From assembly GCA_018725485.1 (NCBI GenBank), contig QLUP01000033.1:1-8977 (forward strand): 8,977 nt of DNA, read 5' to 3'. The position numbers and the translations under genes were made by a program. Of this stretch, positions 1-5,708 are shown in pieces (position 1 is the stretch's first letter; the number at the start of each line of letters is the position of its first letter). Origin of the DNA: Candidatus Lithacetigena glycinireducens (GTDB lineage Bacteria; Coprothermobacterota; HKB111). The notes under the pieces were generated by a model, which had not been told where the DNA came from, did no database searches, and saw nothing but the letters and a program-made list of their open reading frames with translations.

Positions 1-211
1 ATGCAATTTCTCGCCAACGAATAAATATAAGTTTCAAAATTACCTTTACTTACATCAAAAGAAGGTAATGCTTTATATACTTTTAATAAAATATCTTGCA
101 TCAAATCCTCATTATACCTTCTATAATGTTTTGATATGCAATATCTGACAAGGTTCTCCAAATTAGTAGAAAACTCTTTGGAGTTTTGTCCGTAGGTAAG
201 ATATATTTCAT
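1..211 (-). pseudogene. Sigma-70-like factor (region 2), main part, separated from its start codon by a transposon; 3' end outside window
   Basis: On the minus strand an open frame runs without a stop from the transposon edge to base 1. It contains a pattern typical of sigma-70 region 2: EDLMQDILLKVYKALPSF followed by GNFETYIYSLARN. This matches the family's E-D-L-x-Q-x-hydrophobic core and the F-x-t-Y/W-x-x-x-x-A-R-N end used for core RNA polymerase and -10 binding. Region 4 would lie beyond the window. The frame has no normal start here. Its ATG and first codons are at 1450-1441, on the far side of the transposon, and joining 1441 to 211 gives MKLYEIYLTYGQ and onward in frame. A TTG at 224-222 preceded by a run of G (235-230) inside the element could give a weak substitute start. 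By position after TerS-like and metallophosphoesterase genes it may be a phage late-gene regulator (inference). An ECF-like host sigma factor is the alternative. Confidence 0.7.
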
Positions 212-215
212 ATAG

Positions 216-264
216 TTTGGGCAAGGAGACCCCCCGCCAAACTTGAGGAGGAATTGCCCCTCCT
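216..264 (+). repeat. Left-end potential hairpins of the IS element
   Basis: Two inverted pairs are visible just inside the left boundary. TTTGG (216-220) can pair with CCAAA (237-241). AGGAGG (246-251) pairs perfectly with CCTCCT (259-264) across a 7-nt loop. A further pair, GGGCAA (219-224) with TTGCCC (254-259), could form an alternative fold. IS200/IS605 ends carry subterminal hairpins recognised by the Y1 transposase, so one of these is the likely left-end structure. Which fold is used cannot be decided by eye. Confidence 0.45.
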
Positions 265-274
265 TTCTAAAAGC

Positions 275-303
275 TTGACTTTCTCTAATATTTGAGGTAT
301 ACT
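275..303 (+). promoter_or_regulatory. Promoter of tnpB, probably giving a leaderless mRNA
   Basis: TTGACT (275-280) and TATACT (298-303) are separated by exactly 17 nt and each differs from the sigma-70 consensus by one base. Transcription would start about 7 nt after the -10 box, at or next to the A of the ATG at 310. This leaves essentially no 5' leader and no ribosome site. Confidence 0.6.
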
Positions 304-309
304 AAACCT

Positions 310-1422
310 ATGAAATTGACACTGCAAGTAAAACTTTTGCCTACTACAGAACAAGCTAATACTCTCTTGAATACCCTGAAAGAGTGTAATAAGGCTTGTA
401 ACCAAATATCTGATGTTGTATGGCAAAATAGAATATTTAATCAACTTAAAGTCCACCATCTTGTTTACCATCACTTGAAGAAAACCACTAAACTTTCTGC
501 TCAAGTTATTGTTCGTTGTATTTCTAAAGTAATTGACGCTTATAAGATTGATAAGAAAAAGAAACGATTTTTTAAGCCTCTCGGTGCAATTACTTATGAC
601 CCTCGTATTCTTTCTTATAAAAAAGGTATCCAAGAAGTTTCTATCTGGTCTGTTGATGGCAGGTTGAAAATCCTTTTTGTATGTCATAATTCTAAATACC
701 TTCCTTATATCAAAGGTGAAGCAGACCTTGTTTATAAGAAAGGTAAGTTTTATCTTTTTCAGACCGTTGAAGTTCCTGAAGAGGATGTTAAGGATGTTGA
801 GGAGTTTATAGGGGTGGATTTTGGGAGAAATCAGATTGCAACTCTTTCTGATGGAACTCAATATGGTTCTGAAACTCTTAATAAGGTTAGAGATAAATAT
901 TTCAAAGTGCGTCGCTCTGTTCAAAGCAAATGCACAAGAGGTTCTAAAAAACTCTTGAAAAGGCTTAAAGGCAGAGAACAGAGATTTGCCACTATTACCA
1001 ATCACACAATAGCCAAACAAGTTGTCCAAAAAGCCAAGTCTCTTAATAAGGGAATTGCTATTGAAGATTTGACCCATATTAGGGAAAAAACTGTCGTAAG
1101 AAAGGCACAAAGAAGAAAACATCACTTGTGGGCTTTTGCTCAACTTCGCAACTTCCTTTCTTACAAAGCTAAACTTGCTGGTGTCCCTCTTAAAGTGGTT
1201 GACCCTCATTACACCAGCAAAACTTGCAATGCGTGTAAAATGATTGGCAATAGGAACGGCAAGCACTTTAGTTGTCCACATTGTAGCAATGTTTTTGATG
1301 CTGATATAAATGCGGCTAAAAATATTGCACAGCTGGGGGCGTTTTGTAAACCGCCCCGAAAAGATACGAGTATGTTGAATTCTGTTTCGCATATTCCTCT
1401 TAAAGCCCCTTCCAATCTTTGA
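310..1422 (+). CDS. tnpB: TnpB, RNA-guided nuclease of IS200/IS605 transposons (OrfB)
   Basis: TnpB is a compact RuvC nuclease that uses an RNA transcribed from the transposon right end to cut DNA next to a short TAM. This promotes retention of the element after excision. The frame can be extended to a TTG at 292, but that lies inside the promoter, so I start at the ATG at 310 (370 residues, normal family length). In the numbering from 310, the RuvC motifs are GVDFG (Asp170), GIAIED (Glu252) and DADINAAKNI (Asp332). The zinc finger cysteines are at 306, 309, 322 and 325, in CNAC and CPHC. All three catalytic acids and all four zinc ligands are present, so the protein looks active. The N-terminal segment KLTLQVKLLPTTEQ is the usual OrfB opening. 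The stop codon lies inside the right-end hairpin. Confidence 0.95.
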   Translation: MKLTLQVKLLPTTEQANTLLNTLKECNKACNQISDVVWQNRIFNQLKVHHLVYHHLKKTTKLSAQVIVRCISKVIDAYKIDKKKKRFFKPLGAITYDPRILSYKKGIQEVSIWSVDGRLKILFVCHNSKYLPYIKGEADLVYKKGKFYLFQTVEVPEEDVKDVEEFIGVDFGRNQIATLSDGTQYGSETLNKVRDKYFKVRRSVQSKCTRGSKKLLKRLKGREQRFATITNHTIAKQVVQKAKSLNKGIAIEDLTHIREKTVVRKAQRRKHHLWAFAQLRNFLSYKAKLAGVPLKVVDPHYTSKTCNACKMIGNRNGKHFSCPHCSNVFDADINAAKNIAQLGAFCKPPRKDTSMLNSVSHIPLKAPSNL

Positions 1423-1440
1423 TTGGTGGGGGTAGTTTAC
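1300..1440 (+). ncRNA. Probable omega (right-end) RNA region overlapping the tnpB 3' end
   Basis: In this family the guide RNA scaffold is the last part of tnpB plus the right end, and the guide is the sequence just outside the element. Here the scaffold would finish at the hairpin at 1406-1431 and the GGGGGTAGTTTAC end, with the guide beginning at about 1441. The 5' limit given is a rough guess from the family, not something visible. The right-end hairpin itself is clear. Confidence 0.45.
1406..1431 (+). repeat. Right-end hairpin of the IS element
   Basis: CCAATC (1412-1417) pairs with GATTGG (1421-1426) across a 3-nt loop. The stem continues, after a small internal bulge, with CCCC (1406-1409) against GGGG (1428-1431). 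It overlaps the tnpB stop codon TGA (1420-1422). There is no T-run after it, so it is a transposon end and omega-RNA structure rather than an intrinsic terminator. Confidence 0.75.
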
Positions 1441-1450
1441 ATAGTTTCAT
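1441..1450 (-). pseudogene. Severed 5' end of the sigma-like gene (ATG plus first codons)
   Basis: The minus-strand ATG at 1450-1448 is followed by AAA, CTA and one base of the next codon, then the transposon begins. Deleting 212-1440 restores ATG AAA CTA TAT GAA, in frame with the sigma region 2 coding sequence at 211-1. The ATG follows the stop of the 18-residue ORF in the arrangement TAAAATG, with no ribosome site of its own. The same arrangement precedes the first methyltransferase (5348-5342), which supports start by translational coupling. Confidence 0.65.
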
Positions 1451-1451
1451 T

Positions 1452-1508
1452 TTATTTTGTTTTAACTTTTTTAACCGGCTTTGTGGTAATTCCCTTTTTC
1501 TTAGTCAT
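1452..1508 (-). CDS. 18-residue lysine-rich ORF between metallophosphoesterase and sigma-like gene
   Basis: MTKKKGITTKPVKKVKTK, with eight lysines and no acidic residue. It has one of the better ribosome sites in the window, AAGGAGG about 9 nt before the ATG. The ATG overlaps the end of the metallophosphoesterase gene by 8 nt (ATGACTAA), the same overlap found at 7945-7938. Its stop is followed after one base by the ATG of the sigma-like gene. It could be a real basic microprotein, or a leader ORF that couples sigma translation to the upstream gene. No family is recognisable. The ribosome site and conserved-style overlap are the only arguments that it is translated. Confidence 0.45.
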   Translation of the reverse strand: MTKKKGITTKPVKKVKTK

Positions 1509-2217
1509 CCTTAAACACCTCCTTATAAGGTTTAAAATTTAACTTATACCAGGTTATCTCCTCTGTCTCACTACTCCATAAAACAACACTCGGCTCTAAC
1601 ATCATATCCCATTTAGTCCGCCTTAATCTGACAACTGCCCCCGGATTTATTGTCCAGCCATTCTCAAAGTGCTCCCACCTAAAATGATAATCACCTACTA
1701 ACCGCAACCTATAATTGACGGTCTGGTTAGCAAACTGACTACAACTTACTATATTCTGTGCTAATAATTGTGGTTCATTGCCTATCATTTTGTGTATTAC
1801 AAGCACATTTTTTTTCATAACATTATTATTTTCTGGTTGCGGTATTTCTCCATAAGGTCTTACCCCATATAACACCACATCATCAAGTTCTATTTTATCC
1901 TCAATAACAGTTATAACTTTTTCTAATTTTAACCAGTATAGCGGTGTTTTTTCTGAAAATAAATCGTGGTTTCCTAAAACACAGTAAATTGGGATAGCAA
2001 ATTCTTTAAACAAATCAACATAACTGTATATAAAGTCCTTTTTTTGTTTAGGATAATCAAAGAAATCTCCTGCCTGTAATATAAAATCAACCCTCTGCTC
2101 TTTTGCAATAGTCAATATTTGTCTTACCTTATCCCTTTGCACCTGTGCAAAATCATCTATCCTTCCCGCAGGTGCTTTCTCACGCAAGTGTAAATCACCT
2201 ACTAAAATTGCCTTCAT
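1501..2217 (-). CDS. Calcineurin-like metallophosphoesterase (phage nuclease/phosphatase)
   Basis: A 238-residue two-metal hydrolase. Motifs in order: GDLH (Asp8, His10), AGDFFD (Asp51), LGNHD (Asn83, His84, Asp85), a lone His142 in VIHKM, then GDYH (175-178) and NPG (191-193). The last metal motif, usually GHxH, reads GDYH here. Family members act as phosphodiesterases or as Mre11/SbcD-like nucleases, and phage copies are often single-domain like this one. The start is the ATG at 2217 with AAGGAAG 5 nt upstream. A longer frame to 2295 exists but it lies within the coding part of the upstream gene and has no ribosome site. It overlaps the ParB-like gene by 23 nt and the 18-residue ORF by 8 nt, so it sits in the same operon. 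The substrate is unknown. Confidence 0.88.
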   Translation of the reverse strand: MKAILVGDLHLREKAPAGRIDDFAQVQRDKVRQILTIAKEQRVDFILQAGDFFDYPKQKKDFIYSYVDLFKEFAIPIYCVLGNHDLFSEKTPLYWLKLEKVITVIEDKIELDDVVLYGVRPYGEIPQPENNNVMKKNVLVIHKMIGNEPQLLAQNIVSCSQFANQTVNYRLRLVGDYHFRWEHFENGWTINPGAVVRLRRTKWDMMLEPSVVLWSSETEEITWYKLNFKPYKEVFKDD

Positions 2218-2428
2218 AATTCTTCCTTTGATGCCCATCAATAATGTTATATTTACCCCTGTGCTTCCAGACAAAAATAGGGAAAGTAAATCCATATTTT
2301 TGTATTGATAACTTCAATTTCTCATATCCCTCTTTTGATAGCGTTTTAAGTGAGCCCTGAAAATCCTTTAATGTGCCGATGTCAACTAACTCGTTATATT
2401 TACAAGTAATACGGATAAGTTTATTCAT
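2195..2428 (-). CDS. Short ParB/Srx-like N-terminal domain protein
   Basis: 77 residues with the layout of the ParB/sulfiredoxin fold: an N-terminal strand (KLIRITCKYNELVDI), a helix ending KLKLSIQKYGFTFPIFV, then YNIIDGHQR at 61-68. GHQR occupies the place of the GxxR nucleotide-binding box seen in ParB-like proteins and in ParB domains fused to phage methyltransferases. The protein stops nine residues after this box, where relatives continue with helices of the domain, so it looks cut short. The ribosome site GAGGGG lies about 5 nt before the ATG. Its 3' end contains the ribosome site and first codons of the metallophosphoesterase. The function may be regulatory or DNA-associated, or it may be a degraded remnant of a ParB-methyltransferase fusion. 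Confidence 0.65.
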   Translation of the reverse strand: MNKLIRITCKYNELVDIGTLKDFQGSLKTLSKEGYEKLKLSIQKYGFTFPIFVWKHRGKYNIIDGHQRKNYEGNFSR

Positions 2429-2458
2429 AACACCCCTCTATGCTTAATATACGCTATT

Positions 2459-3148
2459 TTACGATGATGTGTCAATAGTATCCTCCGGCAAACTATCATA
2501 TATTTCAGCAAGAGCACTACCCCTTATTTTTACATCTGGTAATGCCTTCGCTCTTGTTATCACCTGTTCCAACCTCTCTGCCTCTGGCATATTACTTGTA
2601 TCATCTATAATCGTTTTTAAAGCAACCATAGCCAGATGCTTTATAGTTCCAGATACTTCACTTTTTATAATATCTACAGGTTCACCTCTTTCTATTCGCT
2701 CCATCCTCCACGCCTCTTTTATCAATTGCAACGCCAAATTCTTATCACCCAACCACTCAACAATAAGTTTTTTCTCTCCTGTCACCTTATCAATTACTTC
2801 AATTTGTCTAAACAATTCCCGATAGCCAAGTTCTTTTAGTTTTTCTAACCTCTCCAGGTCCTTCACTTTCTGTTCTGTTATCTTATCCATTATCTTTTCG
2901 CTATTTCTAAGTTGCACCTGCTTTAACTTTTCCTCATTAAGTTTTATATTCTCTTGTCTCTTTGCTACCCATTTCTCCTTTGCACATTTAATTTCAATTG
3001 CTTGTGTAGATATATTATACTTTTTGGCTAGCTCTCCTAATGTAATATTTGGAGAATTTAGATATTCATATCTTATAGGTAGCCACGCTATCCTCTGATA
3101 TTTTTTCCTTTGCCTTTTTTCAATATCCTTATAGGATTTGGTAGGCAT
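2459..3148 (-). CDS. Probable phage terminase small subunit (HTH protein)
   Basis: 229 residues. A basic N-terminus (KRQRKKYQR) leads into a helix-turn-helix, ITLGELAKKYNISTQAIEIK at about 35-54, followed by KEKWVAKRQ. This is the usual DNA-binding opening of phage small terminase proteins that recognise the packaging site. Residues 66-115 are a charged, probably coiled-coil segment, as expected for an oligomerising TerS. The rest is not diagnostic. It has its own promoter just upstream (3202-3174) and a modest GAGG site before the ATG. The next genes are a ParB-like protein and a metallophosphoesterase; no large terminase is in the window, which weakens the call. A phage HTH regulator is the alternative. 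Confidence 0.6.
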   Translation of the reverse strand: MPTKSYKDIEKRQRKKYQRIAWLPIRYEYLNSPNITLGELAKKYNISTQAIEIKCAKEKWVAKRQENIKLNEEKLKQVQLRNSEKIMDKITEQKVKDLERLEKLKELGYRELFRQIEVIDKVTGEKKLIVEWLGDKNLALQLIKEAWRMERIERGEPVDIIKSEVSGTIKHLAMVALKTIIDDTSNMPEAERLEQVITRAKALPDVKIRGSALAEIYDSLPEDTIDTSS

Positions 3149-3173
3149 AACTTATTTTTCCTCTTTCCCTTAA

Positions 3174-3202
3174 ATTATATTAAATTATATGCCAGAAATC
3201 AA
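3174..3202 (-). promoter_or_regulatory. Promoter for the TerS-like operon
   Basis: On the minus strand TTGATT (3202-3197) and a perfect TATAAT (3179-3174) are separated by exactly 17 nt. The predicted transcript would start about 20 nt before the ATG at 3148, leaving room for its GAGG ribosome site. The -35 box lies at the edge of the intergenic repeat described at 3196-3287. The -10 box lies in a tandem 10-bp direct repeat, TAAATTATAT (3171-3180 and 3181-3190). Confidence 0.6.
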
Positions 3203-3287
3203 GAAAACGCTATTAGATGCACAAAAAGGGGTAAAATTAACGAGTTTTGAGTTTTCAGGTATCATAAACCTATCCTTACCTATTTTC
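3196..3287 (-). repeat. Intergenic repeat, copy 1
   Basis: This 92-nt block aligns along its length with 6123-6212. Identical anchors in the same order (plus strand) are AAATCAAG (3196-3203), GCACAAAAA and CCTATCCTTAC (3269-3279), with partial matches between them and a 2-3 nt gap. On the minus strand it lies just upstream of the TerS-like promoter and gene. It contains no ORF of note. It could be a diverged regulatory leader or protein-binding site. Confidence 0.6.
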
Positions 3288-3327
3288 ACGCAATTTGAGG
3301 CATTTTTGAAGCAATTTGCCCTATTTT
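3279..3327. repeat. Short direct repeats in the gap upstream of the TerS-like gene
   Basis: GCAATTTG occurs at 3290-3297 and 3311-3318, 21 nt apart, which is two helical turns. CCTATTTT occurs at 3279-3286 and 3320-3327, flanking them. The block is outside any gene and next to intergenic repeat copy 1, so paired operator sites are possible. The repeats are short and could be chance in AT-rich DNA. Confidence 0.35.
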
Positions 3328-3345
3328 AGATAATCCCCCAGCCCT

Positions 3346-3738
3346 TTAAGCCCCATTTACTTTATAAAATAACGCCCTCCCTCTTTGTATCTCTGCAACT
3401 ATTGTCAATTTTTCTCCATCGTATTCTAATATCCTTACTCTACTTTCCTCAACCTTTTGCCATACCTGAACCTTGCAATGTTGTAGTGGGAATTTATATT
3501 CAGCAAGTTTATCAAGTTTTTTCTTTATATCGCTATGGTAAGTTGCTTGGACAAATAATACCTTTTCCTCTGGGTGGAGTGCAAGTATATCACAACCAAA
3601 AAAATCATTGCCAACAAACCTTACCGCACCACCAATGTATAACGCTTTTTTACCAGCAAGATGGACCTGATATCCTTGCTTCTCCAACCACTCCTTGACA
3701 TAATACTCAAACCTCCTTCCCTTTTCTTTTTTATTCAC
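3346..3738 (-). CDS. PD-(D/E)XK-like nuclease, possibly a resolvase-type phage endonuclease
   Basis: 130 residues with the alpha-beta layout of small PD-(D/E)XK nucleases: a first helix with KGRRFEYYVKEWLEKQGY (Glu11), a strand carrying NDFFGCDILAL (Asp45, Asp50), then KVLFVQAT (Gln64). In active members the last motif is (E/Q)xK; here it reads QAT, so the usual lysine is absent or supplied from elsewhere, such as the nearby KKK at 72-74. The start is GTG at 3738, chosen because AAGGAGGTGATAA sits directly before it. It follows the second methyltransferase by 11 nt, with the stop TAA overlapping the ribosome site. Context suggests recombination, resolution or a nuclease paired with the methyltransferases. 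The fold call is moderate and activity is uncertain. Confidence 0.55.
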   Translation of the reverse strand: MNKKEKGRRFEYYVKEWLEKQGYQVHLAGKKALYIGGAVRFVGNDFFGCDILALHPEEKVLFVQATYHSDIKKKLDKLAEYKFPLQHCKVQVWQKVEESRVRILEYDGEKLTIVAEIQRGRALFYKVNGA

Positions 3739-3749
3739 TTATCACCTCC

Positions 3750-4532
3750 TTAAAATAAATTACCCTGCCCACATTTTATACTCGATAATTCACAATACTT
3801 CTTTGATATGTCAACTAAAATTGCCTTTCTTTTTAATCTTTTTGCAACTACCCCTGTGGTCCCGCTTCCTGCAAATGGGTCTAATATAGTATTTCCAACA
3901 TACGAGTATAATTTTATCAATCTATAAGGCAATCCCTCTGGAAATGCCGCTGGATGTTTTGATATTTCTTCTCTTGTAGGATAAATAGTCCAAACATTAG
4001 TTGAAAATCGTAAAAATTCTTTTGCCGTTATATCAATTTTTTCTTTGTCTCCTTCTAAATCATACTTTTCTTTTGACATTATTACAATATATTCTGAGCC
4101 GTCCCGCAAATAAGGGTTTGAAGGATTTTTCCACGAGCCCCAAGCAGTAGAATGACCAGGAACTACTCCCCCCTCCATTTTAACCCAAGTAAGCCACTCC
4201 CTATCAAGAAAACCAATCCTTCTTAGCAGAAGGGTTAAATCCAATGCTAGGAAGGCAATTCTCGTAAAGGTATGTTGCTTAATGCAAGATGGAACATTTA
4301 CGCATAACCTACCACCAGAGACCAAAACACGATAACACTCCCTAAAAACATTTTCTAACATCCCAAAATATTTATCTTGTGACATCCTATCATAATGATT
4401 ATCATAATCAATTCCAGCGTTATAAGGTGGTGAGGTAATTATTAAATGCACGGAGTTATCCTCAATAAAACTTAAATCCTGACTATCTGTGTTATAAATT
4501 TTGACTAGGTCGTCTTGATAGTATGTTTTCAT
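3750..4532 (-). CDS. Beta-class DNA methyltransferase 2 (m4C or m6A)
   Basis: A 260-residue S-adenosylmethionine-dependent DNA methyltransferase. The catalytic motif IV, TSPPYN (33-38), comes before the AdoMet-binding motif I, DPFAGSGTT (218-226), which defines the beta class. HPAAFPE (193-199) is the motif preceding it. SPPY is typical of N4-cytosine enzymes, but some beta-class adenine enzymes also carry it, so the base methylated is not settled. Its ATG overlaps the stop of methyltransferase 1 by 4 nt (ATGA), so the two are translated together. All core motifs are intact and the length is normal. A second, non-identical methyltransferase alongside suggests either an asymmetric site, one enzyme per strand, or two separate specificities. 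Confidence 0.92.
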   Translation of the reverse strand: MKTYYQDDLVKIYNTDSQDLSFIEDNSVHLIITSPPYNAGIDYDNHYDRMSQDKYFGMLENVFRECYRVLVSGGRLCVNVPSCIKQHTFTRIAFLALDLTLLLRRIGFLDREWLTWVKMEGGVVPGHSTAWGSWKNPSNPYLRDGSEYIVIMSKEKYDLEGDKEKIDITAKEFLRFSTNVWTIYPTREEISKHPAAFPEGLPYRLIKLYSYVGNTILDPFAGSGTTGVVAKRLKRKAILVDISKKYCELSSIKCGQGNLF

Positions 4533-5344
4533 AGAAATAAATTACCGCTCACTCCTTGCAATTGCTTGATTGCTGTATTGAGATAATTTTTATTTACCTC
4601 AATGCCGATATATTTTCTACATAACCTTTTTGCCACAAAAGAAGTAGTTCCAGAACCTAGAAATGGGTCCAATACCAAATCTCCTTTATTGCTCCATCCC
4701 TCAATACAAAGGGAGACAATTTTTTCTGGAAACCTTGCAGGGTGAGGTGGGTTTTCTAAGTGAACAGCAGGTATCTCCCAAACATTTCCCAATAGAGCCC
4801 CCTTTTCATTAAATTTCCATTTCCTTTTATCTTTTTTAGCCCAAATGCTTTTCGGTAATCTTAAACTATCTGGATTAAAAACATAACTATCACTTTTGAT
4901 AAAGTGTAGTAGTTGCTCATACTTATTGACCAAATACCTATCATTTACAACAGGCATCTTATTTGGAATATACCAGATAATTCTCTGTCTTAATTTAAGC
5001 GGAGAAATATCAATAATTAAATCACTTAACCTAACTAAATTATTACTTCTTTGAACATCCATAATGTTGAATATTACATTTCCACTTTGCTTTAAAATTC
5101 GGTGAAATTGTTTGAATACATTTTCCATTGAAAAAATATACTCATCTAAACTTTGACCATATCCAATTTCATTTCCATTGTTGTATTTATGGATATTCCA
5201 GTAAGGTGGAGAGGTGACTATTAAAGATATAGTTTCATCTGGAATTAAAGGCAATATTTTTAAGCAATCGGACAACACCAATATCCCGTCGTCCTCTTGG
5301 TAAAATATCTCATCACTTAACTGTTCTTTCACTTGCTCAAACAT
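4529..5344 (-). CDS. Beta-class DNA methyltransferase 1 (probable m4C)
   Basis: 271 residues with the beta-class order: motif IV TSPPYW (44-49), a middle region that should include the target recognition part (about 115-190), HPARFPEKIV (201-210) and motif I DPFLGSGTT (226-234), then GIEVNKNYL. TSPPYW is most common among N4-cytosine methyltransferases. It differs clearly from methyltransferase 2 outside the motifs, so the pair is not a recent duplication. The ATG has no ribosome site and directly follows the upstream gene's stop as TAAAATG (5348-5342), implying translational coupling. The role is probably self-protection of phage DNA against host restriction; no adjacent classical restriction enzyme is evident. 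Confidence 0.92.
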   Translation of the reverse strand: MFEQVKEQLSDEIFYQEDDGILVLSDCLKILPLIPDETISLIVTSPPYWNIHKYNNGNEIGYGQSLDEYIFSMENVFKQFHRILKQSGNVIFNIMDVQRSNNLVRLSDLIIDISPLKLRQRIIWYIPNKMPVVNDRYLVNKYEQLLHFIKSDSYVFNPDSLRLPKSIWAKKDKRKWKFNEKGALLGNVWEIPAVHLENPPHPARFPEKIVSLCIEGWSNKGDLVLDPFLGSGTTSFVAKRLCRKYIGIEVNKNYLNTAIKQLQGVSGNLFL

Positions 5345-5345
5345 T

Positions 5346-5708
5346 TTATTCTATAGGAGGCAAAGGAATAACTTTATCAAATTCAATGTCCTCTCCAACC
5401 GGCAAATTACGAAGCACATCTCTGAAACTCTCGCACTCGTTATACTGCTTACTTATCTTTTTCAACTCAATTTTCTGTCCCCTAATAATACCTTCATATG
5501 CAGTATTCTTTGCCTGTAATGTTTCTACCACTTGTTTGCAATCCTTCAACTCTCTGTTCAGTCGGGTGACATACATCCTTGTCTGACTAAGGATAATTAC
5601 TATTCCCAGACAAATGGTAATAGCAAAAAGGATTTTGAAAAACTTGTCCTCGGTTCTGTGCCAGCGTTCCCTTGCGTTCCTCCAAAACCTTTTTAATTTC
5701 TTACTCAT
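5346..5708 (-). CDS. Single-TM coiled-coil membrane protein, spanin-like
   Basis: 120 residues: a basic cytoplasmic N-terminus (MSKKLKRFWRNARERWHR), one strongly hydrophobic helix at about 23-41, then a predicted coiled coil (about 46-98) and a short tail rich in Pro and acidic residues. The charge pattern predicts an N-in, C-out topology. This layout matches phage inner-membrane spanins and similar lysis or envelope proteins, but no motif proves it, and neither a holin nor an endolysin is in the window. The ATG overlaps the upstream stop by 8 nt (ATGAGTAA), with GGGAGG 6 nt upstream. It could equally be a membrane-anchored structural or exclusion protein. Confidence 0.5.
   Translation of the reverse strand: MSKKLKRFWRNARERWHRTEDKFFKILFAITICLGIVIILSQTRMYVTRLNRELKDCKQVVETLQAKNTAYEGIIRGQKIELKKISKQYNECESFRDVLRNLPVGEDIEFDKVIPLPPIE

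Larger units (their letters stand above)
212..1440 (+). mobile_element. IS200/IS605-group element carrying only tnpB (IS1341-like)
   Basis: A 1229-bp segment on the plus strand holds a complete tnpB, potential hairpins at the left end and a strong imperfect hairpin at the right end overlapping the tnpB stop codon, the normal IS200/IS605 plan. There is no tnpA, so movement would need a Y1 transposase supplied in trans. The boundaries are inferred from restoration of the interrupted sigma frame when 1229 bp are removed. They are ambiguous by 7 bp because ATAGTTT occurs at both 212-218 and 1441-1447, so 219-1447 is equally consistent with frame restoration. I prefer 212-1440 because the left flank then ends in TTCAT and the element ends in TTTAC, both fitting the TTNAN-like cleavage sites of the group. 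It is opposite in strand to all neighbouring genes. Confidence 0.8.

Noticed and set aside
292-309. TTG start of tnpB six codons upstream
   Set aside because: It lies within the -35/-10 promoter, so the transcript would not include it; the ATG at 310 fits the family N-terminus.
208-1392. Long minus-strand ORF of 394 codons opposite tnpB
   Set aside because: It is the antisense of an intact tnpB with RuvC and zinc motifs; it has no recognisable family pattern and no good ribosome site.
1406-1431. Intrinsic terminator after tnpB
   Set aside because: The hairpin is not followed by a T-run and its place matches the transposon right end.
2218-2295. Longer N-terminus for the metallophosphoesterase
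   Set aside because: The extra 26 residues overlap the ParB-like gene and are unlike the family, and the ATG at 2217 has a ribosome site directly upstream.
2469-2839. Plus-strand ORFs opposite the TerS-like gene
   Set aside because: No ribosome site or family signal; the minus-strand gene has a promoter, start and HTH motif.
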